Shown here piece by piece: positions 43,326-52,804 of a DNA stretch of 64,000 nt. The stretch is from Bin87 sp965116785 (GTDB taxonomy: Bacteria; Chloroflexota; Dehalococcoidia; Lucifugimonadales; UBA3495): assembly GCA_965116785.1 (NCBI GenBank), contig OZ220731.1:62001-126000 (forward strand). Direction: 5' to 3'. Made by a program: the position numbers and the translations under genes. The stretch's first letter is position 1, and the number at the start of each line of letters is the position of its first letter. The notes below the pieces were generated by a model. That model did not search any database. It saw only the letters and a list, made by a program, of their open reading frames with translations, and had not been told where the DNA came from.

Positions 43326-44879
43326 CTACAGCCCTTCCTTGATGAACTCCGACACCCGTTCGCTGATCATAATCGTGGTGGCGTTGGTGTTGGCGCGGAT
43401 CACGTCGGGCATTACCGAGGCGTCGGCCACGCGCAGGCCGTCGATGCCGTGCACCTGCCCGTGCTGGCTGACCACCGCCATGGGGTCGCTGGCCGGGCCC
43501 ATCTTGCAGGTGCCGGCGATATGGTGCTGGGTGTAGGCGTTGCGCAGGATCCAGTTGTCCAGCGCGTCGTCGCTGACCAGGTCGGCATCCACCGGGTTCA
43601 GCCGCTCCACGATGAACTCCTTGAAGGGCGATTCTCCGGCGATTTCCAGGGCCTTGCGAATGGCCTGGCGCATGCGCTGGCGGTCGTAGGGACTGCTGAA
43701 CAGCTGATAGTCAAGGTCGGGCTGGACCGCCGGGTCCGTGGATTGCAGCGAGAGACGGCCAAACCCCACCGCGTTCTGCAGGCCCACGCTCAGGCCGAAG
43801 TGGAAGCCGGAACCGTCGTAGCTGATGCTGGACGGGCGATGCTCGCTGGTCATCAGCGTGGGAGTGATCTGGAAGTCGGCTTTGGTCGGCGAGTCGTCCG
43901 CGCTCCAGCGCAGGCCCACCTGGATGTTGGGCGCGAAGGTGTCCGGCTCCTCGCCCTCGCCGCGAAACAGGATGTAGGCGGCGGGGTGGTCGCGGAAGTT
44001 CATGCCGACGCCGGGCAGTTCGTGGTTCACCGGGATGCCCATTTCTCGGAGGTGGTCGGCCGGGCCGATGCCGGACAGCAGCAGCAGTTGGGCGGAGCCG
44101 ATGGTGCCGCTGCATAGCACGATGTTCCTGCCCTCCACGGTGAAAATCTCGCCGCCGCTCTCCACCTCGACGCCCACTGCCTTGTTGCCGTCGAGCACAA
44201 CGCGCCGGGCGTGGATATTGCCCCGCACGGTCAGGTTGAGCCGGTGACGCGCCGTGCTCAGGAAGGTCAGCGAGGTGCTCATGCGCACGCCGTCTATGTT
44301 GTTCATTGGTCGGGGCGACACGGCGGTATAGCAGTCCGGCGCGTTCTGGTCGGGATGCTCGGGAATGCCCATACGGACGCAGGCGTCATAGAAGGCGGTG
44401 TTGAAGGGCAGCCAGTCCTGCCGCTTGGGCCGGCGCACCGGCAGCGGGCCCTCCGAGCCGTGGAAGTCGTCGCCGCTGTAGTCCCAGTCGTTCTCCAGCT
44501 TGCGGAAGAAGGGTAGGCAGTCGGTGAACTTCCACTCGTCGTTGCCCCACTCGGCCCAGAGGTCGTAGTCCTCGGGGATGCCGCGGAACACCACCTGACC
44601 GTTGATGGACGACGATCCACCCATGGCCTTGCCGCGGGGGATGATCATCGGCTCGTCCTGCAACGGCGTGGCCCGTCCGCGCAGGTCCCAGCTGTGCGGC
44701 CCGTAGGCGGACAGCCAGGTGTTGTTGCCCTGTTTCAGGTCCTCGGGCAGGTGCTCGAATTCAGGGTAGTCCGGCCCGGCCTCCAGCAGGATCACCGACT
44801 TGTCGGTCATCTCGGACAGCCGGGTGGCCATCACACAGCCGGCGGAACCGCCGCCGACCACGATGTAGTCGTACTGCAT
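43326..44879 (-). CDS. GMC oxidoreductase (choline dehydrogenase-like)
   Basis: 517 residues from ATG 44879 behind AGGAG; upstream in-frame ATGs are rejected. FAD-binding GGGSAGCVMATRL at the N-terminus, GGSSSINGQVVFRG (GMC signature), SAGSAQLLLLSGIG-like GMC signature 2 (CSGTIGSAQLLLLSGIGP), and C-terminal TQHHIAGTCKMG with the catalytic His plus ANTNATTIMI. Oxidises an alcohol of unknown identity. Isolated gene, with a 60-base gap to the preceding fusion gene. Confidence 0.93.
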   Translation of the reverse strand: MQYDYIVVGGGSAGCVMATRLSEMTDKSVILLEAGPDYPEFEHLPEDLKQGNNTWLSAYGPHSWDLRGRATPLQDEPMIIPRGKAMGGSSSINGQVVFRGIPEDYDLWAEWGNDEWKFTDCLPFFRKLENDWDYSGDDFHGSEGPLPVRRPKRQDWLPFNTAFYDACVRMGIPEHPDQNAPDCYTAVSPRPMNNIDGVRMSTSLTFLSTARHRLNLTVRGNIHARRVVLDGNKAVGVEVESGGEIFTVEGRNIVLCSGTIGSAQLLLLSGIGPADHLREMGIPVNHELPGVGMNFRDHPAAYILFRGEGEEPDTFAPNIQVGLRWSADDSPTKADFQITPTLMTSEHRPSSISYDGSGFHFGLSVGLQNAVGFGRLSLQSTDPAVQPDLDYQLFSSPYDRQRMRQAIRKALEIAGESPFKEFIVERLNPVDADLVSDDALDNWILRNAYTQHHIAGTCKMGPASDPMAVVSQHGQVHGIDGLRVADASVMPDVIRANTNATTIMISERVSEFIKEGL

Positions 44880-45013
44880 AATTGTGGTCGCTCCTGAGGA
44901 ATGATGGATAGGAATGTTGCGCGATCGGGCGGATTTTAGCATAGGGAATGGCATTGACCCTGCGTCGGGCCTTCGAATGACAGGCTGCTGCGGGTTCACC
45001 GCCGGGCGGTTGG

Positions 45014-45019
45014 TATAAT
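45014..45019 (+). promoter_or_regulatory. Putative -10 box of the Uma2 gene
   Basis: Consensus TATAAT 49 bases before ATG 45069. No good -35 at 16-18 bases. Confidence 0.35.
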
Positions 45020-45068
45020 CGTGCCATCCTCGCCGGGTACGACCGTTTCATTAGAAAGGGGCAAGGCT

Positions 45069-45626
45069 ATGACGACGACCCAACCACAACTGCTGACCGC
45101 CGACGATCTGCTGCGACTGCACAGCGAAGGGGTGAAAGGCGAGTTGATCATGGGGGTGCTGCACAAGAAAGTGTCGAACGGAATCGAACACGGCGAAGTC
45201 GTGGCCAACCATATCATGACATTGGGGCCTTTCATCAAGGAGCGCCGGTTGGGCCGGGTATTCGGCTCCGATACCGGCGTGCAATTGGAGCACGGCCCGG
45301 ATACGGTGCGGGAGCCGGACGTGGCGTTCATATCCGCCGAGCGGATGCCCCTGGACGTGCGTGAGCGACGGTATGCTCAGGTGGTTCCCGACCTGGTAGT
45401 TGAGGTAATTTCTCCCAGCGACCGGCCGGTTCACGTGTTCGATAAGGCGCAGATGTGGTTGCGCCACGGCGTCCGCCTGGTCTGGATAACCGACCCGGAG
45501 GCGAGGACGATTACGGCGCTGCCCCAGTCCGGCCCGACGCGGACGTTCACGGAGGCCGACACGCTGGACGGCGGCGACGTGCTGCCGGGCTTCACCTGCC
45601 CGGTGCGCGATATTTTTGAGGTGTAA
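45069..45626 (+). CDS. Uma2-family (DUF820) endonuclease-like protein, intact
   Basis: 185 residues from ATG 45069. PD-(D/E)XK-like restriction fold: VREPDVAFISAERM (first acidic residue), PDLVVEVISPSDR (E), and KAQMWLRHGVRLVWITDP. The C-terminal FTEADTLDGGDVLPGF is typical. Function in vivo is unknown for most Uma2 members. In contrast to the gene at 2666-3367 it is intact. Isolated; the next gene converges. Confidence 0.87.
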   Translation: MTTTQPQLLTADDLLRLHSEGVKGELIMGVLHKKVSNGIEHGEVVANHIMTLGPFIKERRLGRVFGSDTGVQLEHGPDTVREPDVAFISAERMPLDVRERRYAQVVPDLVVEVISPSDRPVHVFDKAQMWLRHGVRLVWITDPEARTITALPQSGPTRTFTEADTLDGGDVLPGFTCPVRDIFEV

Positions 45627-45663
45627 GCGACCCGGCGGACAGAGCCGCGGCCCATACCGAATC

Positions 45664-47139
45664 CTATTCCGCCTTCGCCCGTGCCGCGGCTTGCGCGATG
45701 CCGCGAAGCATCCCCCGGAACACGGCCGCATGTATCGGCCAAACCGCATACCAGTAGACCAGCCCTCCCAGCCCAATCGGGTCGAACTCGGCGGTCTGGT
45801 GTATCACCGCTCCCGGGCCGTCGTCAGCCGGAGTGACCTCGAACTGCAACCACGCCCGGCCGGGCAGCTGCATCTCAGCGTAAAGACGGACCACGTGGTG
45901 AGGTTCGTAGCGTTCCACGCGCCACCAATCCACGGCATCGCCCACGGCCATTTCGGACGGGTCGCGACGTCCGCGACGCACACCAACTCCCCCAACCAGC
46001 AGATCAATGAAACCACGGACGCGCCACAGCCAGTTGCCGAAATACCAGCCGGCATCGCCGCCGATGCGCCGGATTGGCGCAAAGGCCTCCTCTGGCGAGT
46101 TGGACACGCGTACGGAGCGCTTGTCCACCAGGCGCGTGCCGAAACGAACGCCGCCCCAGGTCCGCGCGTTTCCCGATGACGACAGCGCGTCGGACCAGCG
46201 GGTTTCGGCGATTTCCTGCTCTTCGTTGCGCATCGCCGCCGCGATAGCACGCCGGACGCCCATCGGCTGAACCGGGAATGCCACGGATGCCGCGTGATCG
46301 GTTACGACGCTGGCGTTGCGCAGGCTATCGATCAGCTTGCGGCCGACCCGTGCGTACAAGGGCGTCACCAGTCCCAACCACAAGCTGGACAGGCGCGGCG
46401 TGAGCACGGGTACCGGCAGCATCACACGGCGCAGCCCGCGCAACCGGGCGTACTCACGCATCAACTTGCCATAAGAGACCACGTCCGCGCCGCCGATCTC
46501 GAATACGCGGTGGCCATCCACCGGGTGGGTAACAGCGAGGCGCAGGTATTCCAGCAGGTCGTTGATCGCGATCGGCTGCGCAGCTACCGATACCCATCGC
46601 GGCGTGATCATCACCGGCAGCCTCTCCACCAAGGCCCGGATCATTTCGAAGGAAACGCTCCCCGATCCAATGACGATGGAAGCGCGAAACTCGATGACCG
46701 TCGCTCCCGATTCGCGAAGGATATCGCCGACCTGCCGCCGGCTGCTCAGGTGGTCGGAAAGGTCCGGCCCGTCCGTTCCAAGGCCTCCCAGGTAAATGAT
46801 CCGGCGTATGCCGGCTTCACGAGCGGCTTCGGCGAAATTCTGGGCGCACCGCCGCTCCTCCTCCGCGAAGTTTCCTGAGGAACCCATGGAGTGCACCAGA
46901 TAGAAGGCGACGTCCTGGCCCTGCAAGGCTTCCGCCAGGGAGTCGCGATCCAGCAGGTCGCCTCGCGCCACCTCTGTGGTTTCCGAGAGTTGGTTTCGGA
47001 GGTTATCGGGGCGCCGCGCAATGCAGCGGATCCGGTAGCCGTCGCGTTGCAGCACTCGCAGCAACCTCCCGCCGACGTAACCGGTGGCGCCGGTGAGGCA
47101 GATCCGGGGGCGGTCGTCAAAGATCCTGGTGTCCGCCAT
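45664..47139 (-). CDS. SDR-type NAD(P)-binding protein with C-terminal DUF2867
   Basis: 491 residues from ATG 47139. N-terminal atypical SDR (NmrA/divinyl-like): TGATGYVGGRLLR, then VHSMGSSGNFAEEE, IYLGGLGTDG and a middle domain. From about residue 310 a DUF2867 domain follows (VSNSPEEAFAPIRRIGG, GWYFGNWLWRVRGFIDLL, FGTRLVDKR, PIHAAVFRGMLRGI). The pairing SDR plus DUF2867 is a known architecture. Substrate unknown. ATG 47139 preferred over GTG 47157. Confidence 0.88.
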   Translation of the reverse strand: MADTRIFDDRPRICLTGATGYVGGRLLRVLQRDGYRIRCIARRPDNLRNQLSETTEVARGDLLDRDSLAEALQGQDVAFYLVHSMGSSGNFAEEERRCAQNFAEAAREAGIRRIIYLGGLGTDGPDLSDHLSSRRQVGDILRESGATVIEFRASIVIGSGSVSFEMIRALVERLPVMITPRWVSVAAQPIAINDLLEYLRLAVTHPVDGHRVFEIGGADVVSYGKLMREYARLRGLRRVMLPVPVLTPRLSSLWLGLVTPLYARVGRKLIDSLRNASVVTDHAASVAFPVQPMGVRRAIAAAMRNEEQEIAETRWSDALSSSGNARTWGGVRFGTRLVDKRSVRVSNSPEEAFAPIRRIGGDAGWYFGNWLWRVRGFIDLLVGGVGVRRGRRDPSEMAVGDAVDWWRVERYEPHHVVRLYAEMQLPGRAWLQFEVTPADDGPGAVIHQTAEFDPIGLGGLVYWYAVWPIHAAVFRGMLRGIAQAAARAKAE

Positions 47140-47184
47140 GACACCCGACCTAGTCACGGCACATGTGGCGGTGGTGACGCGCCG

Positions 47185-48036
47185 CTAGAACCCCACCATC
47201 CACCGGGCGAAGCGCTCCAGCAGCCCTTCCTCCCCGATGGCGACCAGGCTGTTGGCCGCGGTGTCCACGTCAATGCGGCCGTAGGCCAGCAGCAGGTAGG
47301 TGTTGGCGCTGCAGGCCACCACCATGTCGATGTCGTCCGGGCTCGGGTGCAGACCTGGACCGACCTGCACGCCTTCCGTCCGCACAATTACGTCGATCGG
47401 GTCGCCGTCGGACAGCGCGAAGTGGTAGCGGATTTCGTTGGCCGGTGGGTCGCCGGCCGGGTTGTACGCCGCTCGCAGCCAGCGCTCGGACATGCCCAAC
47501 AGCACTGGGATCGCGTCCGGGTGCAGCGCGGCCTCCGGGTCGAACGCGCTGCGGATGTCCCAATCGTGCACCGCCAGTTCCTGGATGCGCTGGCTGACGT
47601 ATTCGCGCGCCGTCATGGTGCCGCGACGCGGGTGCCAGCAATCGCAGCGCCAATTGTCGCCGGAGAAACTGTTCAGCAGCATGTGCAGTTGCCGATAGTT
47701 GCGCTCGAAGGTTGGCACCAGGTCGTCGCCCAGCGAAATGGAGTAGGCGATATCGGCGTCCGCATTCTCGGCGGACATCGCCATGTTGTCCGTGGGTGCG
47801 ATGAAGCCGGACGGCGCCGCCGAGTCGCCCGCGCGTCCCCGGGTCATGCTGGTTATCTGTCGTTCGGCGCGGTTGGTGAGGTGACCGGCCACGTCGCGCA
47901 CGGTCCAGGCGTCGCACGCCGAATGGCGACGGAGGTCATTCGGTGACAAGCCGTTGAGGAATTCGTGCAGTCCTCGAGCCAGCGTCCCGATGACCGCCAC
48001 CTCCTGCCGTATTACCGCTTCATCATAGGAAGTCAT
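47185..48036 (-). CDS. DinB/maleylpyruvate isomerase (MDMPI) family protein, copy A
   Basis: 283 residues from ATG 48036. N-terminal helical bundle with the family motif W-x-V-x-D-x-x-x-H-L (CDAWTVRDVAGHLTNR) and the later IQELAVHDWDIRSAF His; these His form the metal site in DinB-like enzymes. The C-terminal region resembles the SCP2-like domain of such proteins. Many family members are thiol (mycothiol or bacillithiol) dependent; no cofactor is provable here. Paralogue of 48089-48946. Confidence 0.82.
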   Translation of the reverse strand: MTSYDEAVIRQEVAVIGTLARGLHEFLNGLSPNDLRRHSACDAWTVRDVAGHLTNRAERQITSMTRGRAGDSAAPSGFIAPTDNMAMSAENADADIAYSISLGDDLVPTFERNYRQLHMLLNSFSGDNWRCDCWHPRRGTMTAREYVSQRIQELAVHDWDIRSAFDPEAALHPDAIPVLLGMSERWLRAAYNPAGDPPANEIRYHFALSDGDPIDVIVRTEGVQVGPGLHPSPDDIDMVVACSANTYLLLAYGRIDVDTAANSLVAIGEEGLLERFARWMVGF

Positions 48037-48088
48037 TGTATTCAGTACCTGCAATTGCCCTATCGGGCCCGCTTGAAGGATTGAAATG

Positions 48089-48946
48089 CTATAACCCGCC
48101 GAACCAACGGCCGAGGTTTCTTAATGATACGTGCGCGATGGTATCGGCGGTTTGAGAAACGCGAACGCGGCCGGCGCGTTTGGCCGTGTTCCAGTCCACC
48201 CGGTTGTACAGGCACAGCAGGTAGGTGTTGGCGTCGGCCCGGATGGTCAGTTCGGGTTGGTTCTCTCGGGACCTCTCTGAGACCGTGTAAGCGTCGCCGG
48301 TCACCACCACGTCATGCTGCAACTCCCCACCTTCGGCGCCTCCGCCGATTTCGAACCGGTAGACGGCCGGCGTGGTGAGCGGAGCGGTGGGCCGGAAGCA
48401 GAGCTGATACCACATCTCGGACGCGGGAAGCAGCGCCACGATGCCGTCGGAGTCCAGGTCGCCTTCGCCAGTGTCTCCGGCCCTCATGTCCCAGTCGTGG
48501 ATCACCAGTTCCTGGATCCTGAGGTCGACATAACTTTCTGCGGTGATGGTGCCTCGTCGTCGGTGCCAGCAGCCGATGGTCCAGTCGGTCCAGCCGTGGA
48601 GAAATTCGTCCAGGTCTGCGTAGTTCTTGCTGAAATCGTCCAGGAGATTGTTGCCCCAGGCGTTTCGGCTCTGCACATTGCTGGCGTTGGACGCCTGCAC
48701 CTGGTCTGGAGTCGGCAGGATGCTTTCGCCTTCGGGTGGCCCGCCCTCGCCGGCCCGCCCTCTCACCATGGCCTCCTTCTGCCGGACGGCGCCGCCGGCC
48801 AGATGAGCAGCAACCGCTCCCACGTCCCACTCGGAGCACGCGGACTGGGCGTTAAGGTCGGCGGCGGAACTGGCCGCCAGGCGGCCGTGGATGTCTCCGG
48901 CCAGCCGTTTGATCAGGGCAATTTTCGTAGCTACATCCATGGGCAT
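48089..48946 (-). CDS. DinB/maleylpyruvate isomerase (MDMPI) family protein, copy B
   Basis: 285 residues. ATG 48946 (GGAGGCGAACC upstream). Same architecture as copy A: CSEWDVGAVAAHLAGG near the N-terminus, RIQELVIHDWDMRAG in the middle, and an SCP2-like C-terminus (PELTIRADANTYLLCLYNRVDW). Genes are tandem, 52 bases apart, probably a duplication that diverged early. Confidence 0.82.
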   Translation of the reverse strand: MPMDVATKIALIKRLAGDIHGRLAASSAADLNAQSACSEWDVGAVAAHLAGGAVRQKEAMVRGRAGEGGPPEGESILPTPDQVQASNASNVQSRNAWGNNLLDDFSKNYADLDEFLHGWTDWTIGCWHRRRGTITAESYVDLRIQELVIHDWDMRAGDTGEGDLDSDGIVALLPASEMWYQLCFRPTAPLTTPAVYRFEIGGGAEGGELQHDVVVTGDAYTVSERSRENQPELTIRADANTYLLCLYNRVDWNTAKRAGRVRVSQTADTIAHVSLRNLGRWFGGL

Positions 48947-49063
48947 GGTGGTTCGCCTCCACGCGTTTTAAGGGGTCGATGTGTGGGTGGGGTAAGTGTA
49001 TCACGGCAACCCATTCCCCACGCCACAAGGCAGATCCTGCAGGTTTCGGCGCGTCAACGGAAA

Positions 49064-49090
49064 GCGGGCCCACATCAATAGCGGGCCCGC
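49064..49090 (-). terminator. Hairpin downstream of the BNR-repeat gene
   Basis: 8-bp stem GCGGGCCC / GGGCCCGC with an 11-base loop, 27 bases after the stop on the minus strand, followed by TTTCC only. Confidence 0.45.
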
Positions 49091-49116
49091 GCCAAACCTC
49101 GTGAATCAGGAGCCGT

Positions 49117-50106
49117 TCAGTTGGGGAACCACATCACCGAAGAGATCTCGCTGAACTCGCGGCCGAACTTGCTCCACGACGCGCCGGCGTCATCCGACCG
49201 GTACAGGTAGCCGTACCGGCTTCCGGCCAGCAGGAAGTCGGGGTTCTGCGCCTGGGAGTTCACCACCCACATCGCCGTGTTGGGCTCCACCGGCAGGTCC
49301 AGGCTGTTCCAAGTCGCGCCGGCGTCGGTGGAGCGCATGACCACTCCCGTCGAGCCGGGGGTGGTGTCGCCGAACGTGGTGAAGATGGTCTGGGGGTCGT
49401 CGGCCTTCACCTTGATGCCGCGCGGGTATCCCAGGGGGAAGTTCTGCCGCACGTCCAGGTTCCGCCACGAGCCGCCGTCGTCGTCGCTGAGGAACACGTC
49501 GTCGTTCACCATCACCACCACCCGATGGGGCGGGCCGGCAGTCACCGTGACGTTGTGGATGTCCATGTTGGGGATTTCCCCGTGCGGCACGGTTTCCCAG
49601 GTGTCGCCGCCGTCGGAACTGTGGCGCAGGCCGTCCACCTCGATGCCCACCCAAATGCTGTTGCCATTGGTCGGGTCGATGGCAATCCCGGTAACCCGCG
49701 GCACACCGACGGCCGGGCACTCGGCGGCCACTTCGCAGGGACGGTGCTCCCAGGTTGCTCCGCCATCCCTGGTGCGGTAGATCTGGCACGGGTTCGGGGT
49801 GCCGGTGCCGGCGAACCCGACCTGCGGATTCGAGGGATCGAAGGCGATGGCCCAGACCGCGGTGCCGTCCATGGGCGTGCTGACCGCGCGCCAGGTGTCG
49901 CCGTTATCGTCGCTGCGGATGATGCCCTTGTCGCACCCGGCCAGCACGCTGCTTTCCGTGCCGGGAACCGGGGTCAGGCAGCGCACCACGGCGTCCGAGT
50001 GGATGCCCTGGGTGATGCCCACGCGCCGCCAGGACTCGCCGCTGTCGGTACTGCGCATGACGCCCTGTCCAGCGGTGCCTACCAGAATAGTGATTCCGTC
50101 TGCCAT
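49117..50106 (-). CDS. BNR-repeat (sialidase-like) beta-propeller protein
   Basis: 329 residues with seven Asp-box (BNR) repeats of the form S-x-D-x-G-x-x-W: STDSGESW, RSDDNGDTW, RTRDGGATW, HSSDGGDTW, LSDDDGGSW, RSTDAGATW, RSDDAGASW. This is a complete six- to seven-bladed propeller. No signal peptide and no sialidase catalytic Arg triad recognised, so it is more like the VPS10/photosystem-assembly type than a glycosidase. ATG 50106 with GGAGGC upstream. Confidence 0.85.
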   Translation of the reverse strand: MADGITILVGTAGQGVMRSTDSGESWRRVGITQGIHSDAVVRCLTPVPGTESSVLAGCDKGIIRSDDNGDTWRAVSTPMDGTAVWAIAFDPSNPQVGFAGTGTPNPCQIYRTRDGGATWEHRPCEVAAECPAVGVPRVTGIAIDPTNGNSIWVGIEVDGLRHSSDGGDTWETVPHGEIPNMDIHNVTVTAGPPHRVVVMVNDDVFLSDDDGGSWRNLDVRQNFPLGYPRGIKVKADDPQTIFTTFGDTTPGSTGVVMRSTDAGATWNSLDLPVEPNTAMWVVNSQAQNPDFLLAGSRYGYLYRSDDAGASWSKFGREFSEISSVMWFPN

Positions 50107-50216
50107 GGTGATGCCTCCTTAGTCGTGCATAGCTCTTGTCCGCAGGGGACGAGAGCCAGTCGGATACAGTCTATTTGGCGACATGATAACGCCGGCGAAC
50201 CGCGTTTGCTATCCCG

Positions 50217-51038
50217 CTACTCCCCAGGGTCGTCCGCAGTTTCGGCTTGTCGGATCATCGAAGCCACCAGGTCGGCTAACGCGTTGACCTCGCTGGCCAC
50301 GTAATGTCGGTCCATTGTTGGGTTCTCGATTTCTTCGTAAACGTACTTGACGGCGTAGGGCGTGAGAGTGGCCAGATGCGTGAAAGGCTGCGCTTCGCTG
50401 ACCCCGTTGTCAGCCAGGATGGCGAGCAGGTCCGCCACGTTGTGGGTCCGTTCGTATCGTTGCCCCAGCAACGTGATCCACGCCTTGAATGCCAATTCGG
50501 CCCCGCGCTGGGCGTGGAAGCCGAAAATATTCTCGATGAAGGTTTCGTGATCATATGCCATGGCCGACAGAGCGCGAATCTGCCCCCGGGCCATGCGCAT
50601 CAACTCGCGGGCGTTGTCCAGCTCCGACACGATCTCCTCTCCCGGCAGGGTTTGATGAGCGCCATAGAGTACGAGGCCCTCGCGCCAGGCGCGGCCGGCG
50701 ACGTGGTTGATGGAACGCTTTTTGGTCCGGTATTCGGCCTCGGTCCACACTATGACGTCGATGTGTTGTCCGGATTGGCCGGCGGCGGACAGGGCGGCGG
50801 CGCGGGCACATTCACGCAGATCGGCCCGCTGTTGGGCCGTGAGTGCGCCCTCGGCGGCAACTATTGCCAGGTCAATGTCGCTGTCGGCGCGGTGGTCGCC
50901 CCGCGCACGGGAGCCATACAGGACAACGCAGCGGGCGTCGAGCGCGCGGCCTATCGCGTGGGCAATGCGCCGGATCGACGCAACGTCGGCATCCGGTTGA
51001 GGAGCGGTGGCCTTTTCTATTCCGGTTGGCAAGGTCAT
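50217..51038 (-). CDS. MNT-type nucleotidyltransferase fused to a HEPN domain
   Basis: 273 residues. N-terminal minimal nucleotidyltransferase with GSRARGDHRADSDIDLAIV (GS-x-D-x-D) and a third acidic residue in HIDVIVW. From about residue 140 a four-helix HEPN domain with R-x4-H (RYERTH) near 205. HEPN and MNT genes usually occur as separate antitoxin-toxin partners, where the MNT AMPylates the HEPN RNase. Here both are one chain, so self-modification is plausible (inference). Kanamycin-type transferase is the alternative. ATG 51038 with GAGG upstream. Confidence 0.85.
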   Translation of the reverse strand: MTLPTGIEKATAPQPDADVASIRRIAHAIGRALDARCVVLYGSRARGDHRADSDIDLAIVAAEGALTAQQRADLRECARAAALSAAGQSGQHIDVIVWTEAEYRTKKRSINHVAGRAWREGLVLYGAHQTLPGEEIVSELDNARELMRMARGQIRALSAMAYDHETFIENIFGFHAQRGAELAFKAWITLLGQRYERTHNVADLLAILADNGVSEAQPFTHLATLTPYAVKYVYEEIENPTMDRHYVASEVNALADLVASMIRQAETADDPGE

Positions 51039-51081
51039 AGCAGCCTCTGCCCGGATGATAGCACAGGGCCGTTAACCAGTA

Positions 51082-51107
51082 CCGGGGCGGCACATTTACC
51101 GCCCCGG
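51082..51107 (-). terminator. Hairpin downstream of the MFS gene
   Basis: Perfect 9-bp stem CCGGGGCGG / CCGCCCCGG with an 8-base loop, 32 bases past the MFS stop. It has no U-tract, so termination is uncertain. Confidence 0.4.
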
Positions 51108-51138
51108 CCAGATCGCGTGATCTTGACTGGCTGCTGCG

Positions 51139-52668
51139 TCAGTCGCCGTTGCCCGTGGGCGCCGGGGCAGGAGACCCGCCGGATGGCGCCGCGGGAGCGG
51201 GCGCTGCCGGCGCTGTGTCGCTCCGGAATTCAGGAGGAAGTTCATCCTCCCAGTCAGGCAACTGGTGGCTGTGGGTGTTGGGCAGGCAGAGGATGGCGAC
51301 GACGCCGCCCAGGCTCATCACGAAGGACAGCAGGATGGTCCAGCAATAGGGATTATTGAAAATGATCGGGAAGCCCAGTTCAGTGACTCCAATGAACAGC
51401 CCGCTGCCCAGCAATGCCCCGCTGGCCATGCCAGCGCCGGCGCCCATCATCTGGAACCCATATGCGCTGCCGATGGGCGCTCTGCCATAGTACTGGCGGT
51501 TGATGATCGGGAACGCGGACATCTCGCCGCCGAAGCCGATGCCGAACAACACGGCGAAGAGGTAGAACATCCATAGTTGGTCGGCGAACAGCAGGATCAG
51601 GACAGGCGCGAACTGGAGGGTAAAGCAGGCGGCCATGACCCATTTGCTGCCAAACAGGTCGGCTGCGATGGGAGCGCCGAACCGGGTTATGGTGCTGGTC
51701 AAATGCATGGTGCCGGCGATGCTGATGCCGATGGCCGAAGCGCTGACCAACGCCTTGTCGACGCCCTGGTATCCTTCCGCCGGGCGCAGCAGGTCCACCA
51801 CCATCACCTGAAGGAACATGATGATGATGGCGTGGCCGGCGCATCCCCAATAGTGGATGCCAACCAGGTTCCAGAAGGTGGGAGTTTTGCGTGCCTGGCG
51901 CAGGAATATCCGGGCCCGCTCTTTCGCCCCCCGCCCAGTGGTTGGCGCCGCGCGCAGCGGCTCGTTGGGGTCGGCGCCCAACTGCCGCATCCCAACGTCT
52001 TCGGGTGAGTTGTGGAACAGGCGGGTGAGCAACAGCAGAACCACGCCGCCGACGATGCCGGGGATCCAGAAGGCCATCCTGATCCCAATGCTTTCGGCGC
52101 TGAAGACCGGCAGGGAGTCTGCCCATTCCCGACCCTGTCCCAATGAGAAGAAGGCTACCAAGCCCACCATGATGGCCGGCACAATCACCGGGCCGATGCC
52201 CTGGGAGGACTGTAGTAACCCCATGCCCAATCCAAGGTGGCGACGGAACCAGGATGTGACCGACACGGTGAGAGGAACCTGGAATATCCCCATGGAGGCG
52301 CTGAGCATCACGCCGAAGAACAGATAGAGATGCCAGAGCTCGGTCATGAACCCGGCCAGGATCATGCTGACGATGTACAGGGACGCGCCCAGCGTGAGCG
52401 TAAACCGCGCTCCGTATCTATCGCCGAGCCACCCGGACGGCGGGCCGAACATTCCGGACACCACCCACTGCAGGGAAAATGCAAACAGGATGAGACCCTC
52501 GCTCCACCCGAATACCTCGGCGATAATCGGCACGAGAGCCGGGAAGGACATGCGGAACGACGAAGACACCAATCGCATCAACGCTGTGATGAAGACGATC
52601 ATCCACGCGTAGTGGATGCGATAGCCGAACAGGGCGAACTGGTCGGGGCGGAGGTTGAGTGCGGGCAT
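51139..52668 (-). CDS. MFS transporter, 12 helices
   Basis: 509 residues from ATG 52668 (AGGGAGAGG upstream). Helix 1 starts at YAWMIVFITALMRLV and MFS motif A is GWLGDRYGAR between helices 2 and 3. Twelve hydrophobic segments with a large central loop (about 235-265), then a C-terminal Pro/Ala/Gly-rich tail of about 40 residues. Resembles monocarboxylate/oxalate-formate-type members. Substrate unknown. Confidence 0.88.
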   Translation of the reverse strand: MPALNLRPDQFALFGYRIHYAWMIVFITALMRLVSSSFRMSFPALVPIIAEVFGWSEGLILFAFSLQWVVSGMFGPPSGWLGDRYGARFTLTLGASLYIVSMILAGFMTELWHLYLFFGVMLSASMGIFQVPLTVSVTSWFRRHLGLGMGLLQSSQGIGPVIVPAIMVGLVAFFSLGQGREWADSLPVFSAESIGIRMAFWIPGIVGGVVLLLLTRLFHNSPEDVGMRQLGADPNEPLRAAPTTGRGAKERARIFLRQARKTPTFWNLVGIHYWGCAGHAIIIMFLQVMVVDLLRPAEGYQGVDKALVSASAIGISIAGTMHLTSTITRFGAPIAADLFGSKWVMAACFTLQFAPVLILLFADQLWMFYLFAVLFGIGFGGEMSAFPIINRQYYGRAPIGSAYGFQMMGAGAGMASGALLGSGLFIGVTELGFPIIFNNPYCWTILLSFVMSLGGVVAILCLPNTHSHQLPDWEDELPPEFRSDTAPAAPAPAAPSGGSPAPAPTGNGD

Positions 52669-52804
52669 AATCCTCTCCCTTAAGCGCCGCAGTATGCTCT
52701 TGTGTACGATATTGTGTCAAGGAGATTATTGTCCAATGCCCCGACAGTGACGGGCGTGCACCTGAGAATCCAACGCGGCAGCGATGGCATCCGGCACACG
52801 GGCG

